DNA of 64,000 nt. It comes from Thysanoteuthis rhombus (taxonomy: Eukaryota; Mollusca; Cephalopoda; Oegopsida; Thysanoteuthidae). Below the pieces are notes generated by a model. That model was not told the origin of the DNA. It did no database searches and saw only the letters and a list, made by a program, of their open reading frames with translations. The number at the start of each line of letters is the position of its first letter. Positions within the stretch are counted from its first letter, which is position 1. The position numbers and the translations under genes are program-made. Of this stretch, positions 1 to 10,599 are shown piece after piece. The stretch lies in contig OY735237.1 of NCBI GenBank assembly GCA_963457665.1, forward strand, positions 5,092,832-5,156,831, written 5' to 3'.

Positions 1-91
1 TTTTAAAAGTTCTGCTGGTATACAATTGTGAGTAAATGCCATACAGATTATAAATATGAAGACAAATTATAAATCGGTCATTAATTATTCT

Positions 92-151
92 ATGTATGAA
101 GAAAACATCTAATGTATCAAGAAAACATTTCATGTATGAATCAAACACTTT
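92..151. repeat. Short tandem repeat, three 20-bp units
   Basis: Three imperfect 20-bp units, each beginning ATGTATGAA or ATGTATCAA and followed by an AAAACA-like core, lie head to tail. The rest of 1-513 is AT-rich and shows no recognisable feature. Confidence 0.6.
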
Positions 152-513
152 AAAAAAACAAGGCGTGATGATGACCGAAACATTTTTGACAAAAACTGAA
201 AGTGAGTCTATTGCATGAAGATTTTTTCTACTTTCTCACTTTTGGCAAAAATATTATCAATTATCAGATGAAATAAGTATTTACTAAGAATCCAGATCAA
301 ATAAAGATTGCACATTTACTTTTATTGAACGTGATTTGTTGAGGATTTGCTGAAAAGAAAACATTAGCATTTGACTCCAAAAATACTCCTAAAAAGTTTT
401 GGTTAAAATTTGATCTTAATTAAAAAATAATGAAAATTATGAAAAAATATATTTCCCATGTAATTCTTTTCTTAGAGTCACTAACTGTATAAGTCATTCT
501 GTACAATATGATT

Positions 514-630
514 GAACTATTTTCCTTGTTTACGTGTTAATTTTTTCAGAATGTTTTGACCATTCACCCTCTGGCCTTTGTTGGGTGTGGTTGGTTCTAG
601 AATGAGGAATCACTACTCAGAACGGATGCT
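514..630 (-). mobile_element. Penelope-type terminal motif relic (solo)
   Basis: On the minus strand this reads AAAGGCC, a short spacer, then a decayed GGTCAAAACATTC. It aligns over about 110 bp with 7537-7650, including the flanking words GAATCACTACTCA and CTATTTTCC. The 7.5-kb copy is followed by a Penelope-like GIY-YIG relic, so this one is read as a solo fragment of the same family. The core is too decayed to fold as a ribozyme. From 631 to 1113 no feature is recognised; a 65-codon open frame there has no support. Confidence 0.45.
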
Positions 631-1113
631 CAGTTAGACTGGATGCATTATATCTGGGTTTTTTTTTTGTATATGTATATCCAGGTTGTGGTGTTGGGGT
701 ACTTCCGAGTTTCCTCCCTTGCATTGGGTAATCTGGTCATTTGTTTTTTAGTCTTTTATGAGGAGAGGCTCCCAGATGATATTGATATCAATACTCAGTC
801 AACTAATTGGTTAAAAGTATCAATATATGTTTTGTGTTAGCTATTAAATGAAATTGAATCAGCTAATTATTTTTTGAAAAATTGCCAGAATTTCAGCTAA
901 TTACCATTTTCATCGGCTAAATAGGGAAAAAAACGTCTAGACCTAGCCAAAAAACGGCATCCCTGATTGTGCGCATATGCATTGCATTCACAGTTGAAGT
1001 GTCTGCTAAATCCAAAAATTTAGATTATGAAAAAATTACATTAAGTTCTATGAAACAGGGTTTACAGTGCCTATATAGAGTGAACTTGAAAAAGAAAAAA
1101 ACAAATTTAAAAA

Positions 1114-1245
1114 AAAAAATAATGAGTAAATGTTCAAGTTTTCAGACCCATTGGTGCAGCATAGATAGTCAACCAGCCAGACCAATTTAAAAACTGAAGA
1201 AACCTGAAACCTATATCTACAGTTTTCGTTGAGAATTCTTAATAA
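1114..1245 (+). repeat. Family B interspersed repeat, 3' fragment
   Basis: This is the right-hand third of family B. It has the markers AATGAGTAAATGTTCAAG, CCATTGGTGCAGC, AGCCAGACCAATTTAAAAAC and GAAGAAACCT, then the terminal CAGTTTTCGTTGAGAATTCT. It is 5' truncated. From 1246 to 2138 no feature is recognised apart from homopolymers. Confidence 0.65.
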
Positions 1246-2138
1246 TCTCTTCAACTGTATTTGAAGATGTCTTAACCCACTGACACATATACGTGAAGGC
1301 CCAGTCGGTACCTAATGTCTCCAAAGTATTTCAAGTGGTTCTATTGCCATGGTAAAAAGTACTACGTGTTTACTTTAAGTGTTTCCAAAAATTTCTAGTC
1401 TAGTGCATTGCCATAGTTATTTATATTGCCTTAGATAAAACTGTGAAAATTAAAGCACCTACGCATCATACCACATGGTATATGTGTGCATCATGAGGAA
1501 GTGAACATGTAAAAAAAGTGCTTGGAATATGGTACATTTCAAGTTGGTCAAAAAGTTGGACATTTTTTTTTTGTCATTAGTTTCCACTCAGAGTATTTAG
1601 TTTTAACTACCTTTATTCAAAATAAAAGTGCATGTTATATGACTTGAAATATAGTAAATACTTTCTATGCCATGATTATTCAAATGTGCCAAAGAATAGA
1701 TATAAGATCATGAAAGATGTTCACCCCCACAGAATGAACACCACTTAAAAATTTCCAATTAGCAGATGATCTTTTTTATTTCTTTTTTTTTTGCATCAGA
1801 AGAAAATATCAAGTTGTTGCCCATCAAATTTTTTTTCAAATGCAAAAAATGAAAGATAAACTAATGTAATTGTATTTTTTTCACAGATTTTATGTGAATA
1901 CCTGCACCACATATAAATGAATCATTGTAGCCTGAGCCAGAATTAATTATTTCAAAAATGCCCCCCCCCAATATAGATCTTTCATCTAAAAATATACTGA
2001 TACAAGTGCTTGTAGACACACAAACACTTGTACAGATATATGGGTGCATAGATACAGACAGTGAGAAGAATCTGTAGCCGTCTTGGCAGGTTAGTCAGTG
2101 TATTTGTGGGGCTACAATAGCTCAACAGAGATATAACT

Positions 2139-2637
2139 GGTTTGGAGATTTTTGAGCCCAAAACAGCAATCCCGTTAGCCCTAAAAAGAAGGCTATACAA
2201 CCAATACATCTTCCTGATGGTCATCTATGGAGCTGAAACATGGAAACAAACCAAAAGACTGATCCGCAAACTGAGAACCATACAACATGCACATGGGAGA
2301 GTCATGCTCAACATCACATGGAGAGACCACAAGACAGCAGAGTATATTAGGGGAAAAACAAGAATCTGAGACATCACAGAAGCCGTGAGGAAACTTGAAA
2401 GGCAATGGACTGGCCATGTTGCAAGAATGGCAGACAACCGATAGACATCATGACTCACAGCATGGATTCTGAGAGACCAAATGCAGAGCCAAGGCCAGCA
2501 GAATATGAAATGGCGAGACAAACTTGACAAGTTCAGAAAACATTGGCTCCGCAATGTCCGCAATAGAGAGATGTGGCAAATACTCAGGAAGGTCTATTTC
2601 CAACAATAGATGATAAAAGACTAATGATGATGAACAG
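2139..2637 (+). pseudogene. RTE-clade LINE, 3' end of the reverse transcriptase ORF
   Basis: One reading frame runs through the C-terminal part of an RTE-type ORF2. It starts near LKRRLYNQYI, passes the YGAETW motif, the block with MLNITWRDHKTAEYI, then QWTGHVARMADNR and WRDKLDKFRKHWLRN, and ends at ILRKVYFQQ. Internal stops replace codons after RGKTRI, after ADNR and two codons later, so it is dead. The catalytic RT core is missing (5' truncation), which is usual for LINE insertions. The 3' end runs into a short GATGATGA microsatellite, as is typical of the RTE clade. A mariner relic starts about 30 bp downstream. Confidence 0.85.
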
Positions 2638-2668
2638 CAATGCTGTCTATTCATGGAGTTAGACTAAT

Positions 2669-3190
2669 TTCAAATTGGGACATAATACTGCTAAAGCTGC
2701 TGATTATGTCAAAAAGCATTTGGGGTGAACATTACAGTGTGAACTGTTCTGCATTGATTCAATTGGTCTAGGTCTAGAAATATTGTAAACCTATTTTTCT
2801 TGATGAAGAACAATCAACAGCAATAGCCAATGAACCACAAATGGCTATTTAAGTACTTTCTGGAGACTGTGAGACTTCAACAGCGATCATATGACATCAT
2901 CTCAAGACCAAAGAAAAGGTTGAAATGTTGGAGAAATGAGTCTCACATGAACTGAATACAATGCTCAATGACAGTCCTAACCTAAACCTCTTGGCTGAAT
3001 GTATCTAAGCTAAGAGAATTGGAATATGAAATCTTGAAGCATCCTCCATATTTACCAGACATTTCTCCTAGAGACTGTCATCTTTTCAAGCGTTTTGAAC
3101 TTCATATCTATAAACTTATAAGATTTTATGGAAAATGGCATATTTTCTATAGAGGATTGTTGGAAAAAAGTTATTGCTTGAAATGGGTTT
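2669..3190 (+). pseudogene. Decayed mariner transposase, Hsmar2/irritans-like lineage
   Basis: Pieces of a mariner transposase appear in the right order in shifting frames. The N-terminal helix-turn-helix piece is FKLGHNTAKAADYVKKHLG. The linker piece KVEMLEK, a stop, then VSHEL matches the conserved WVPHEL motif with its Trp turned into a stop. The C-terminal catalytic stretch LRELEYEILKHPPYLPDISP is followed by RDCHLFKRF. The last Asp of the DD34D triad (in PRDCHLF) is still present; the first two Asp were not found. Many stops and frameshifts rule out activity. It belongs to a different mariner lineage from the copies at 10-16 kb and 59 kb, whose C-terminus ends in YFEGD. No terminal inverted repeats were recognised. 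Confidence 0.75.
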
Positions 3191-3339
3191 TAATTTAATT
3201 ATATATTTACTGTTTTTCTGTTCTCTATATTATTCATCATATTACTTTTAAAAAATGGTATTTCATATGAAACAAATTCATTTTTATAACAAGAACCGAA
3301 TGTTCAATGAGGCATCCACTATAAACTTTGGATACCATT

Positions 3340-3575
3340 GCTGGATCAAATGACCCTGAGTAGAAGATGATTTTTGCTAAGAAGCAAATCTGAAATAGCT
3401 GAGGTAATAGATTTCAAAACATAATGTCTAAACGTAATTATTGACAGATCAGGTGACTCAAATAGAAGATCTTTCTACCAAGTTTCAAGTAAATCTGACT
3501 TGAAACAGCTGATGGACTATATGGGAACTAGCCTACCAATGGCTGAATAGATGAACAGACAAATAGATGGATCCT
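3340..3575. repeat. Imperfect tandem duplication with an invertebrate-type repeat tail
   Basis: Two segments of about 70 bp, near 3344-3412 and 3452-3520, share the words TAGAAGAT, AAATCTGA and GAAACAGCTGA/GAAATAGCTGA at a spacing of roughly 110 bp. The second leads into GAATAGATGAACAGACAAAT, resembling the short-tetranucleotide tails of other repeats here (35.9, 47.7 and 61.1 kb). Its class is unknown. Confidence 0.4.
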
Positions 3576-3937
3576 CTTGTGGAGACAAAGATGCCTTGAA
3601 AAAAAAAACCCCTAAATAAACAAAATATTCCTGTTTGAAATAATCAATATTATTTTCATGAATCTCATTAATAACTACATATTTTTTCTCCAAAATTCCT
3701 TTGAGCTTATTTGAAATATTTAATTGGACAAATGAAGAAACACTTCAAAGCTTCTTCACCACCCTTCCTCGAAAAAAATTCAAATTGCCTATCATTTTCA
3801 GAACTGGGTGAAATGCATATACTCTTTAGTATGCAATATGCAGACTCATAAAGGAAAAAATTTTTTAGTAACTAACTAGCAAGGTCACCTAGTATTGCTT
3901 GCATTAAAATACTTGCAATGCTTCATAAAGCAAGGGT

Positions 3938-4385
3938 ACAGAGTGATATAATGGTTATCAGCACAAAAACAGAATGTACACACCGAGTTTGAGTTTTGGG
4001 TGAGGCTGATAAGGTTCATGTAAAACTAATTCCCTTGGGGAAAGGCATGAATTCATGGATAAATAGCTGGGCAGTTGGAGCTCCATAGCCCTATAAGGTA
4101 GTCCCTCTATAAGTTACTCTGACAAAAAAAAAGAAAGAAAGCCTGGTTGAGTTTGGCACAAGGCAGATTGGGATCTCTAGCCTTGGTTGTCAGCTGGTCT
4201 AGGAAACACCTGATTCTAAGCTAGGAATGGAGCCCCTATGGCAGACAGGTACCAAACTCTACATCCTGTCTGGCTATTCCTGCAGCTAATTTGTAATGTC
4301 TCATTGTACCACTGAAAAAACAATCTCGGAGGCTGAGATAGATTGTCCCTGAGTAATGACCCTCCTACTTGAAAAAAAAACATTC
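3938..4385 (+). mobile_element. tRNA-headed SINE, family I
   Basis: The head contains an A-box-like TGATATAATGGTTATCAG (3944-3961) and a B-box-like GAGTTTGAGTTTTGGG about 40 bp later. The body has GAAAGGCATGAATTCATGGA, AAATAGCTGGG and AGCCTTGGTTG, all shared with minus-strand copies at 14.9, 18.5, 19.6 and 55.3 kb. The tail becomes A-rich near 4370. From 4386 to 4876 no feature is recognised. Confidence 0.6.
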
Positions 4386-4876
4386 ATGTACGGCACAGCC
4401 ACAGACATCATCAGAATGATAAACTTCATAAATCTAAGATAATCTTTGTTGAATATTGAATCAGATCCACTTTAAACAGTGATGAAATATACTTAAATGA
4501 TGATGCTTATGTATCAATTTTTTTCTGGTTGTAAAGAAAAGAATATCTCTTCTGATATTCAAGATTTTTTGTGACTCTTTACATGCTCAGAGGAGATAGG
4601 TGCTTTGAATTTCCTTTGAGGAACCAGAAACTAAATTAATCCTTACAGCCAAATATATGGATATTTTCTGTGACTATTTAGATGCTTGGAGCTTTAAATT
4701 GCTCTTGGATGATGAGAAACTGTAATGTAGAAGCATTCAAGACAGATGTATTTTATACACACCCTAGGGTGACGTATCAGTTAATTGCACCATTTTTTGC
4801 ACATTGTTTCAAAAATCTTAAAAATATACTTTTACTCAGCTTTTTAATTCTTGTGTAATCGGTCAACCGCAGTGGA

Positions 4877-5612
4877 GGTATATGTACCTCAAAAGATACA
4901 AAGACACTTATTGCTAAATAGTTTTTTTTAAAACAACATCAAATCCCAAACTGATTGTTATTTCTTATTCACATGGTTTATCTTCTTTCTGAAAAAGTGC
5001 TAACAATGCATTTCTTTATAATCTAGTGCAATTAAAAAGGGAATGGTGATTTTTGATGGTCTATAACAACATAATTTTTCATATAAAAGCTCCTAAAATT
5101 TGTGAGCATTGATTCAAAATCACAAGTTTAGTATTTTATAAGATGTAAAGATCTTATCCTTGCCACTTTAAACAGAAAATCTGTACAAAACCCAATATTT
5201 CATAGTAATTCAATGATGAACAGGTTCCAAAAGAAGTACTGTCTTAGTATCTTTTGAGGTATGCAGAAAACTTGTCTATGTAAGATCATAACCTTTGATA
5301 TTGTATACTAACTAATAAAATATAAGTTTGTATTTTATATAGTTATCAGTGAGATAATTCAGTTTAATGAAAAGCAAAACAAATACGGCCACCAGAGTAA
5401 TAGTTTTGAAATTACAAATATGAATATTTGTGGTATGTATTGAAAAAAAGAAAAAGAAAAACTTCAACTGCTACTAAAAGTATCATTTCTTGTCTTATAA
5501 TATTTAAACCCTTTGGAAAGAAATTTTATAGAAAGCATACTATTGAACAATAAAAAAAAAATTGATCTTATGTAAAAAGTGAATTTTGTGTATCTTTTGA
5601 AGTATGTCTATC
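4877..5612. mobile_element. Non-autonomous DNA transposon (MITE-like) with terminal inverted repeats, copy 1
   Basis: The left end reads GGTATATGTACCTCAAAAG and the right end is a diverged reverse complement of it (GTATCTTTTGAAGTATGTCT). A second copy at 41.24-42.35 kb aligns along the whole length, and its right terminus matches the inverted repeat perfectly. Subterminal sequences are also loosely inverted (GATACAAAGACACTT versus GATACACAAAATTCACTT). There is no coding capacity. The superfamily cannot be assigned because no clean target-site duplication is visible. From 5613 to 6549 there is only AT-rich sequence with a weak SINE-tail-like stretch near 6110-6170. Confidence 0.7.
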
Positions 5613-6109
5613 ATTGACAAGCCTTGGGAAAATTCAGAAGCCAGGGAAATGGGTTCTATTTTAACTTTCATTGGTCGACCTTAGAACACTTGTCATTCTT
5701 TTCTTGCTCAATGCAATAGTTATTTATGACAAGATATTTACTAGTCAGTCTATGGCTGTGATTGAATAGCGCAGACCTAAAAATAACAATGCTTTATCCA
5801 ATAAAAATTCAAATTAATATTACTATTAATAATACTACAAGTCTACATAAAAGTGGAAATAATAACACCACAAAATATGGTGCTGAATGATCAGAAAAAT
5901 AAAGAGTAAGCTCTGACTTTTTGCCATCAGTGGAGTTCTTGTAGCTGATGCAGTAGAGCAGCTGATATGGAACACCAGGCTTCCTGGGACAGAGGGGATA
6001 TGAGTTCAAGGCTTGACAAGTGCTTATTCTTCATCTTCAATCTGCACTGTATATTCACTGTCAAAGACTGGCAGGTTTTCGTAGTTACAATGTAATAATA
6101 CAGAAGTAA

Positions 6110-6170
6110 TACCAGTCAAAAAAATAATAATGTGTTACAATGATTTATCTGATAAAGAAATTCAAGATAA
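6110..6170 (+). repeat. Family L SINE tail-like fragment
   Basis: AATAATGTGTTACAATGATT followed by TATCTGATAAAG matches the tail words found near 22.81, 58.10 and 62.29 kb (GTGTTACA, then a few bases, then TTCATC or ATCTGATAA). No tRNA head is present here. Confidence 0.35.
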
Positions 6171-6549
6171 TCTTTCTTTTTTACACAAATTTATATAACT
6201 TCATATTCTATTCATAAATTGTAAAGAAGACTGAAAAATATTTCTTGAAAATAAACTCACTATTCAAAAGTACGAATAACAATTTTCTCTCTCCTTTGTC
6301 TAAACATATCTGTTACTTCAAGTTCTATTCCTAAATTGCAAAGATGGGGTGTGTGATTCCCAGGTTTCATATGCAGAGAATGCTAGAATTATTTTGCATT
6401 GTTCAAATTAGACTCATTTTCTTCACTTAATAATTAAACAATTAAAGTTGGATGAAAAAAAAAAATGCTGTAATAATCTTCTCCAAAACAGGCACAAGAG
6501 AATTCTGTGTTCTAACTGAAGATCCTTGCTAACCAGACAAATATCAAAA

Positions 6550-6740
6550 TCATCAGCCATTTAGCTTCTGTTTTTGGACATAGACCTTCCCCAAGATCTG
6601 CCAGATCTCTATCATGGGCATTGTGGAACCATTACTTTCTGAACTTGTCAAGTTTGTCATGCTATCTCATATATTGCCATTTTGGTTTTCTAATGTTTTC
6701 CCTGATATCTCTGACCCCTGTCTTTCATCAAATATCCTGT
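6550..6740 (-). pseudogene. RTE-clade LINE 3'-end fragment
   Basis: The reverse strand matches the last part of the RTE ORF: the region of the GKVY terminus, the segment corresponding to AHDRE..W, then the LDKF..W block. It then jumps to the region around the ARM motif and decays. The 3' end, at the low-coordinate side, begins with ATCATCAGCC, a short trinucleotide tail. Stops and an internal deletion are present. Confidence 0.7.
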
Positions 6741-7536
6741 CCTCTGGCTAGGATCAGAGTGTTGCTCCCAGGCTCTCTGCCAAGGACAAGGATCAGAGTG
6801 TAGCATCTATGCACTCACTGAAACATGTTACACACACATATATATCTATGTACCAATTACTTTGTGTTCTATTCTTGAACTGGAAAATTTCGCCATAGAA
6901 TTTCCATAGCTCTGGCCAGTTTCTGTTTATGGAGATTACAAAAAAAAAAAAAATTAAACCTTACTCAGAAATATTGTTTGCATGTGTGGAGCAGAACCAC
7001 CCCATTGACCAGTGCTATTTTGAACTATATTCAGGACAGAACAATCAATGTCCAGTGACCCATAAGCCCAAGGCCTTGGCTTAATGCCCACTGCTGGCTA
7101 TCATATAAAACTAAGTCCCCTAAATTGGTTTTTACACCCAGACTCAACCCCCAAAGACTAAAATGCACATCACCTCCATGCCCAACCCACCAAAATAAGA
7201 TTTTTTTTTTCCTTTTTCTTTTTCTTTTCTGAATTCTAAGAAGAAGGGCAATGTCTAGAATGAAGTTGTAAAAATTTGAATCTGCAAAAAGGGCGAATTT
7301 AGAATAATCAATACTAGCTGGATCCGTGGAAATTCCATGGGTGTTGATAAATAAGATGACAGCATTACTTTTGCATATATATTTCTGCAATCAAAGTATA
7401 TAATTTTATTAAGGTAATCTATTATGTATAGAATAAATCTGTATTAACTATAAAATCATGTAAAGACAATGTAAACTCATATATCTTGTCTGAAATTTGT
7501 TGGATCGCATGCATTAATCATCACGTATGATGTGGT

Positions 7537-7900
7537 CAAACTATTTTCCTCATCTATGTGTTCATTTCTTTGACAATGTTTCAGCCATGTACCCACTGGC
7601 CTTTGTCAGGTGTTGTTGGTGGAATCACTACTCAAAGTACATGCTACAATCATACCTCTCCAAAACTTGACAAACTATCAAAAAAAAAAAAAATCATGAC
7701 CAAGAATTGCATATATTCCATTCCATGTAGCTGTGGTAGATATTATAGAAGTGAAACATGCTGACCTGTGAAAAAAGAATTGAATAGCACTGGGAAGTAA
7801 AAAGCGGCAATATGTATGAATCTGGCATGGCGGATCACATTTGGAGCAATTGAGATGGGCGCAGATCTCTTTTATTACTTGTCTATATTTCTATGGTCTG
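7537..7900 (+). pseudogene. Penelope-like element relic with GIY-YIG endonuclease fragment
   Basis: From about 7696 the plus strand encodes CIYSIPCSCGRYYRSETC, then a stop. This matches the start of the GIY-YIG nuclease of Penelope-like elements, whose usual form is Y.IPCSCG..YIG.T.RP. After a frameshift the next frame reads RIE, a stop, then HWEVKSGNMYESGMADHIW, which fits the following family block (K.RI.EH, then SG.A.H.W). Two stops and a frameshift make it dead. Immediately upstream (7575-7610) lies an antisense motif of the hammerhead-like type seen at 17.5 and 38.0 kb. No reverse transcriptase portion was found. From 7901 to 8749 the sequence is unassigned. Confidence 0.6.
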
Positions 7901-8749
7901 CTACTACAACTACAATTTTTAGGTTTCAGACTCATGAAGGAGTGATGAATGACAGTTAGAGTGAAGGTTGAGTTCCCTGTTGCCCCACTCAAGCATAAGC
8001 TTAAGTATTTTCAAATTCTTCATTATATTGCAAGGGTGAACGGTGAGGAAGATAGTTATAGTGGAACTAGTCTCTTTTGCTCCCATTTAAACATAAGCAA
8101 CTTCTTCCATCCTTACCCTTATTCATTACATTGCAAGGATGGGTGTGGAAGGAGGAGAGAGAGAATGAAAGATATATGAAGATAATAAACAATAATCAGA
8201 AAATGTAAAGGTCGTTCATACAAACAAGCAGAATAATAATAATAATATAATTTATAGTTAATGAATAGCAATTAAGATTTAAATGACTTCATAAAATTAT
8301 CTCCTTGTTTAAAAGTCATTATTAAAACAAATGATAAAAAAATGACCACTCATAAAAATATTTGTGAGTGAATGAAATCACATACATTAAAAAACACATG
8401 CACTGTATAGGGACCAGAGTCTTATATTGAAGGTATTCTTCGACCCAACATCCCAACAAAATATCATAAGTTCAAGTAATTTTTTAAAAATTTGATACTC
8501 CACATACATAAAGAGAAAAACAATCTAAAATTATTAACTCTTAGTAAAAAGCAATTAGCGTCAGTATATAATACAAAGTCACCTAATATAAACAATAATT
8601 CATAAATAGCTTAATGAATCACCGACTAAATCAGAAAAAGAGAAATCACACCTGGAAGATTTAGATTGTATCAACACTCCAACCAGAAGGGAGAAGAAAC
8701 ACTTAATCTACTGGTGAATTAATAAATTGTTTTACATTTTTGTTTAAAT

Positions 8750-8763
8750 GCACTGAAATATTG

Positions 8764-8815
<52 letters not shown>

Positions 8816-8844
8816 TATAAACAATAATAATAAACTAAAATATT

Positions 8845-8906
<62 letters not shown>

Positions 8907-8928
8907 CAATAATGATAAACTGAAATAT

Positions 8929-8979
<51 letters not shown>

Positions 8980-9045
8980 AACAACAATAATCAACTGAAA
9001 TATTGTTTATATATATATATATAAACAATAATAAACTGAAATATT

Positions 9046-9092
<47 letters not shown>

Positions 9093-9100
9093 AATTAGAT
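8750..9100. repeat. Five-unit minisatellite of palindromic (AT)n blocks
   Basis: Five units lie in tandem, each CTGAAATATTGTTT, then an (AT)n run, then AACAATAATAAA or a close variant. Each AT run is flanked by the inverted words ATTGTTTAT and ATAAACAAT, so each unit can form a hairpin. The AT runs differ greatly in length, as expected from slippage. Short isoleucine/tyrosine-rich open frames here are artefacts. Confidence 0.9.
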
Positions 9101-9109
9101 ATAAACAAT

Positions 9110-9300
9110 ATTTTAATATTTTGAAACTATTTGAAATGATCTGGTATCACATGGTGAATGTACTATTTGGTCTAGACAACATAAATAGAATAGGCAATTA
9201 AAGAAATTGCAGCTGCTGCAGGAATCAAACCTGTAACCAATAGAGTAGCCCCTTCAACGTAGCGTTGCTCTTACCATTGAGCTAAACAGTTAACGGAAAT
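9110..9300 (-). mobile_element. tRNA-headed SINE, family J
   Basis: On the minus strand the head reads TAGCTCAATGGTAAGAGC (A box, 9266-9283) and GGTTTGATTCC (B box, near 9220-9232) with CTGCAGCAGC after it. The body continues TTTCTTTAATTGCC, CTATTTATGTTGTC, CAAATAG and ATCATTTCAAATAG. The same order is seen in both arms of the inverted pair at 33.4-33.8 kb. The spacing between A and B boxes is too long and the arms do not pair as a working tRNA, so it is a SINE and not a tRNA gene. Confidence 0.75.
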
Positions 9301-9544
9301 GCAAAGGTCCAAAAAAAGTTGTTTAACTCCAAATTCTCTGACAGAAATTATAAATTGCATTTTCTATCTACATTGTTTTGACCAAATGATACATTCATCA
9401 TGTAATAATGGGAATTCATTTCTAATAGTTTTGAAATAATATAACGTAATTTATCATCTGCCTGGGACAAGGAATCTCTATGAAGTCCTAAAAAGAAGAA
9501 GAAATTAAGTGAAGAATCATTTGAGGATGACAAGCCTTTGGCTG

Positions 9545-10035
9545 AAAATGCTCAACCTCCATGAACAAGAAAATCCCATTAGTCTTAAAAAGAAGAGTAT
9601 AAAACCAATGCATTCTCCCGAGTCACTTATGGAGCTGAAACATGGAAACTAACCAAGAGACAAAACTGAGAAGCATGCAACGCACGCATGAGGGAATCAT
9701 GCTCAACCTTACATGGAGAGATCATAAGACAGCACAGTATATCAGGGAGGAAACAAGAGTCCAAGACAACATAGAATCGACTAGGAGACTTAAATGGCAA
9801 TGGGCTGGTCATGTTGCAAGAATGGCAGATAACTGATGGATATCACAACTCACAACATGGATCCCCAGAGATCACATGGAAAACCGAGGCCAGCAAAATA
9901 CAAGATGGAGAGATGAACTAGACAATATCTGGTAGTATTGACTCTGCGACGCCCATGATAGAGAGATGTGATGAATCCAGGGGAAGGTCTATGCCCAATG
10001 ATGGATGGTAAAAGATTATGATGATGAATTGGCGC
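9545..10035 (+). pseudogene. RTE-clade LINE, 3' end of the reverse transcriptase ORF
   Basis: The frame begins near the LKRRVYNQ..L block, passes YGAETWKL (frameshifted), MLNLTWRDHKTAQYIREETR, then RRLKWQWAGHVARMADN and a stop. It continues with decayed WIPRDHMENRG and the W.DELD block, and ends close to a GATGATGAAT tail. A deletion removes part of the KRQARKLRS segment, leaving NQETKLRSMQRTHEG. It lacks the RT core and is a 5'-truncated dead copy. It is the best matched of the short tails to the copy at 34.7 kb. Confidence 0.85.
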
Positions 10036-10119
10036 TCTTATTAGGGAGGTGGGAGGTTATATAAATGATCCTTAGTTGAAGCTAATTGGCCAGGAACATT
10101 CAAAAAATTACCTGTTCTA

Positions 10120-10596
10120 CAGGGGTCTGTCTGGAAAATATCCAGACATTCTAAATATCTCAAGAACTGGTTGTGCTGCCTCGAAGTAATTTAGCCACCA
10201 ATCAGAGGGGAAGTTGCTTACGTAAACAAACACTCTCCCTCGGGGGGCAGTTTACACAGACAACCGTGAGAAGCTGTGTGAGCTTGTAATCTGTGCAGCC
10301 TTTGTATTCAGAATGACCAAGTGAATATATTCTTTATAGCTTGTGCAGGTTTTTTTTGCAAAACATTACATCACCCCCTCCCATCCCCGATTTTCCTCCA
10401 TGCAACTTTAGACTTTTTCTAATGATAAAATGGTCAGAGGATGAGATTAAGGAGAATACGACCAACTGTTTTGAAAATTGGAAGGGATGTTGACATAAGT
10501 ATGTGCGGTCCTAAGAGGGACTACTCTGAAGGAGACCTTGCCCTAAATAGACTATTTTTGATAATATTAAATGGCTGGATTCTTGGACATACCTTG
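10120..10596 (+). mobile_element. Mariner, internally deleted (MITE-like) copy
   Basis: Both ends are present. The left inverted repeat begins near 10122 (GGTCTGTCTGGAAAATATCC) and the right end (ATGGCTGGATTCTTGGACAT) is its diverged reverse complement. Near the left end lies the probable start region with ATGACC (in TTCAGAATGACC). Near the right end the C-terminal transposase piece ENWKGC is followed, after a frameshift, by YSEGD (10522-10536). The centre of the gene, including the catalytic Asp residues, is gone. Related copies lie at 12354, 15749 and 59423 (minus). Confidence 0.8.
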
Positions 10597-10599
10597 TGT

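Noticed and set aside
8750..9100. A CRISPR-like array
   Set aside because: The regular spacing is due to (AT)n minisatellite units; the spacers are AT runs and the genome is eukaryotic.
9212..9296. A tRNA gene on the minus strand
   Set aside because: A and B boxes are present but the arms do not pair and the body recurs as SINE family J at 33.4-33.8 kb.
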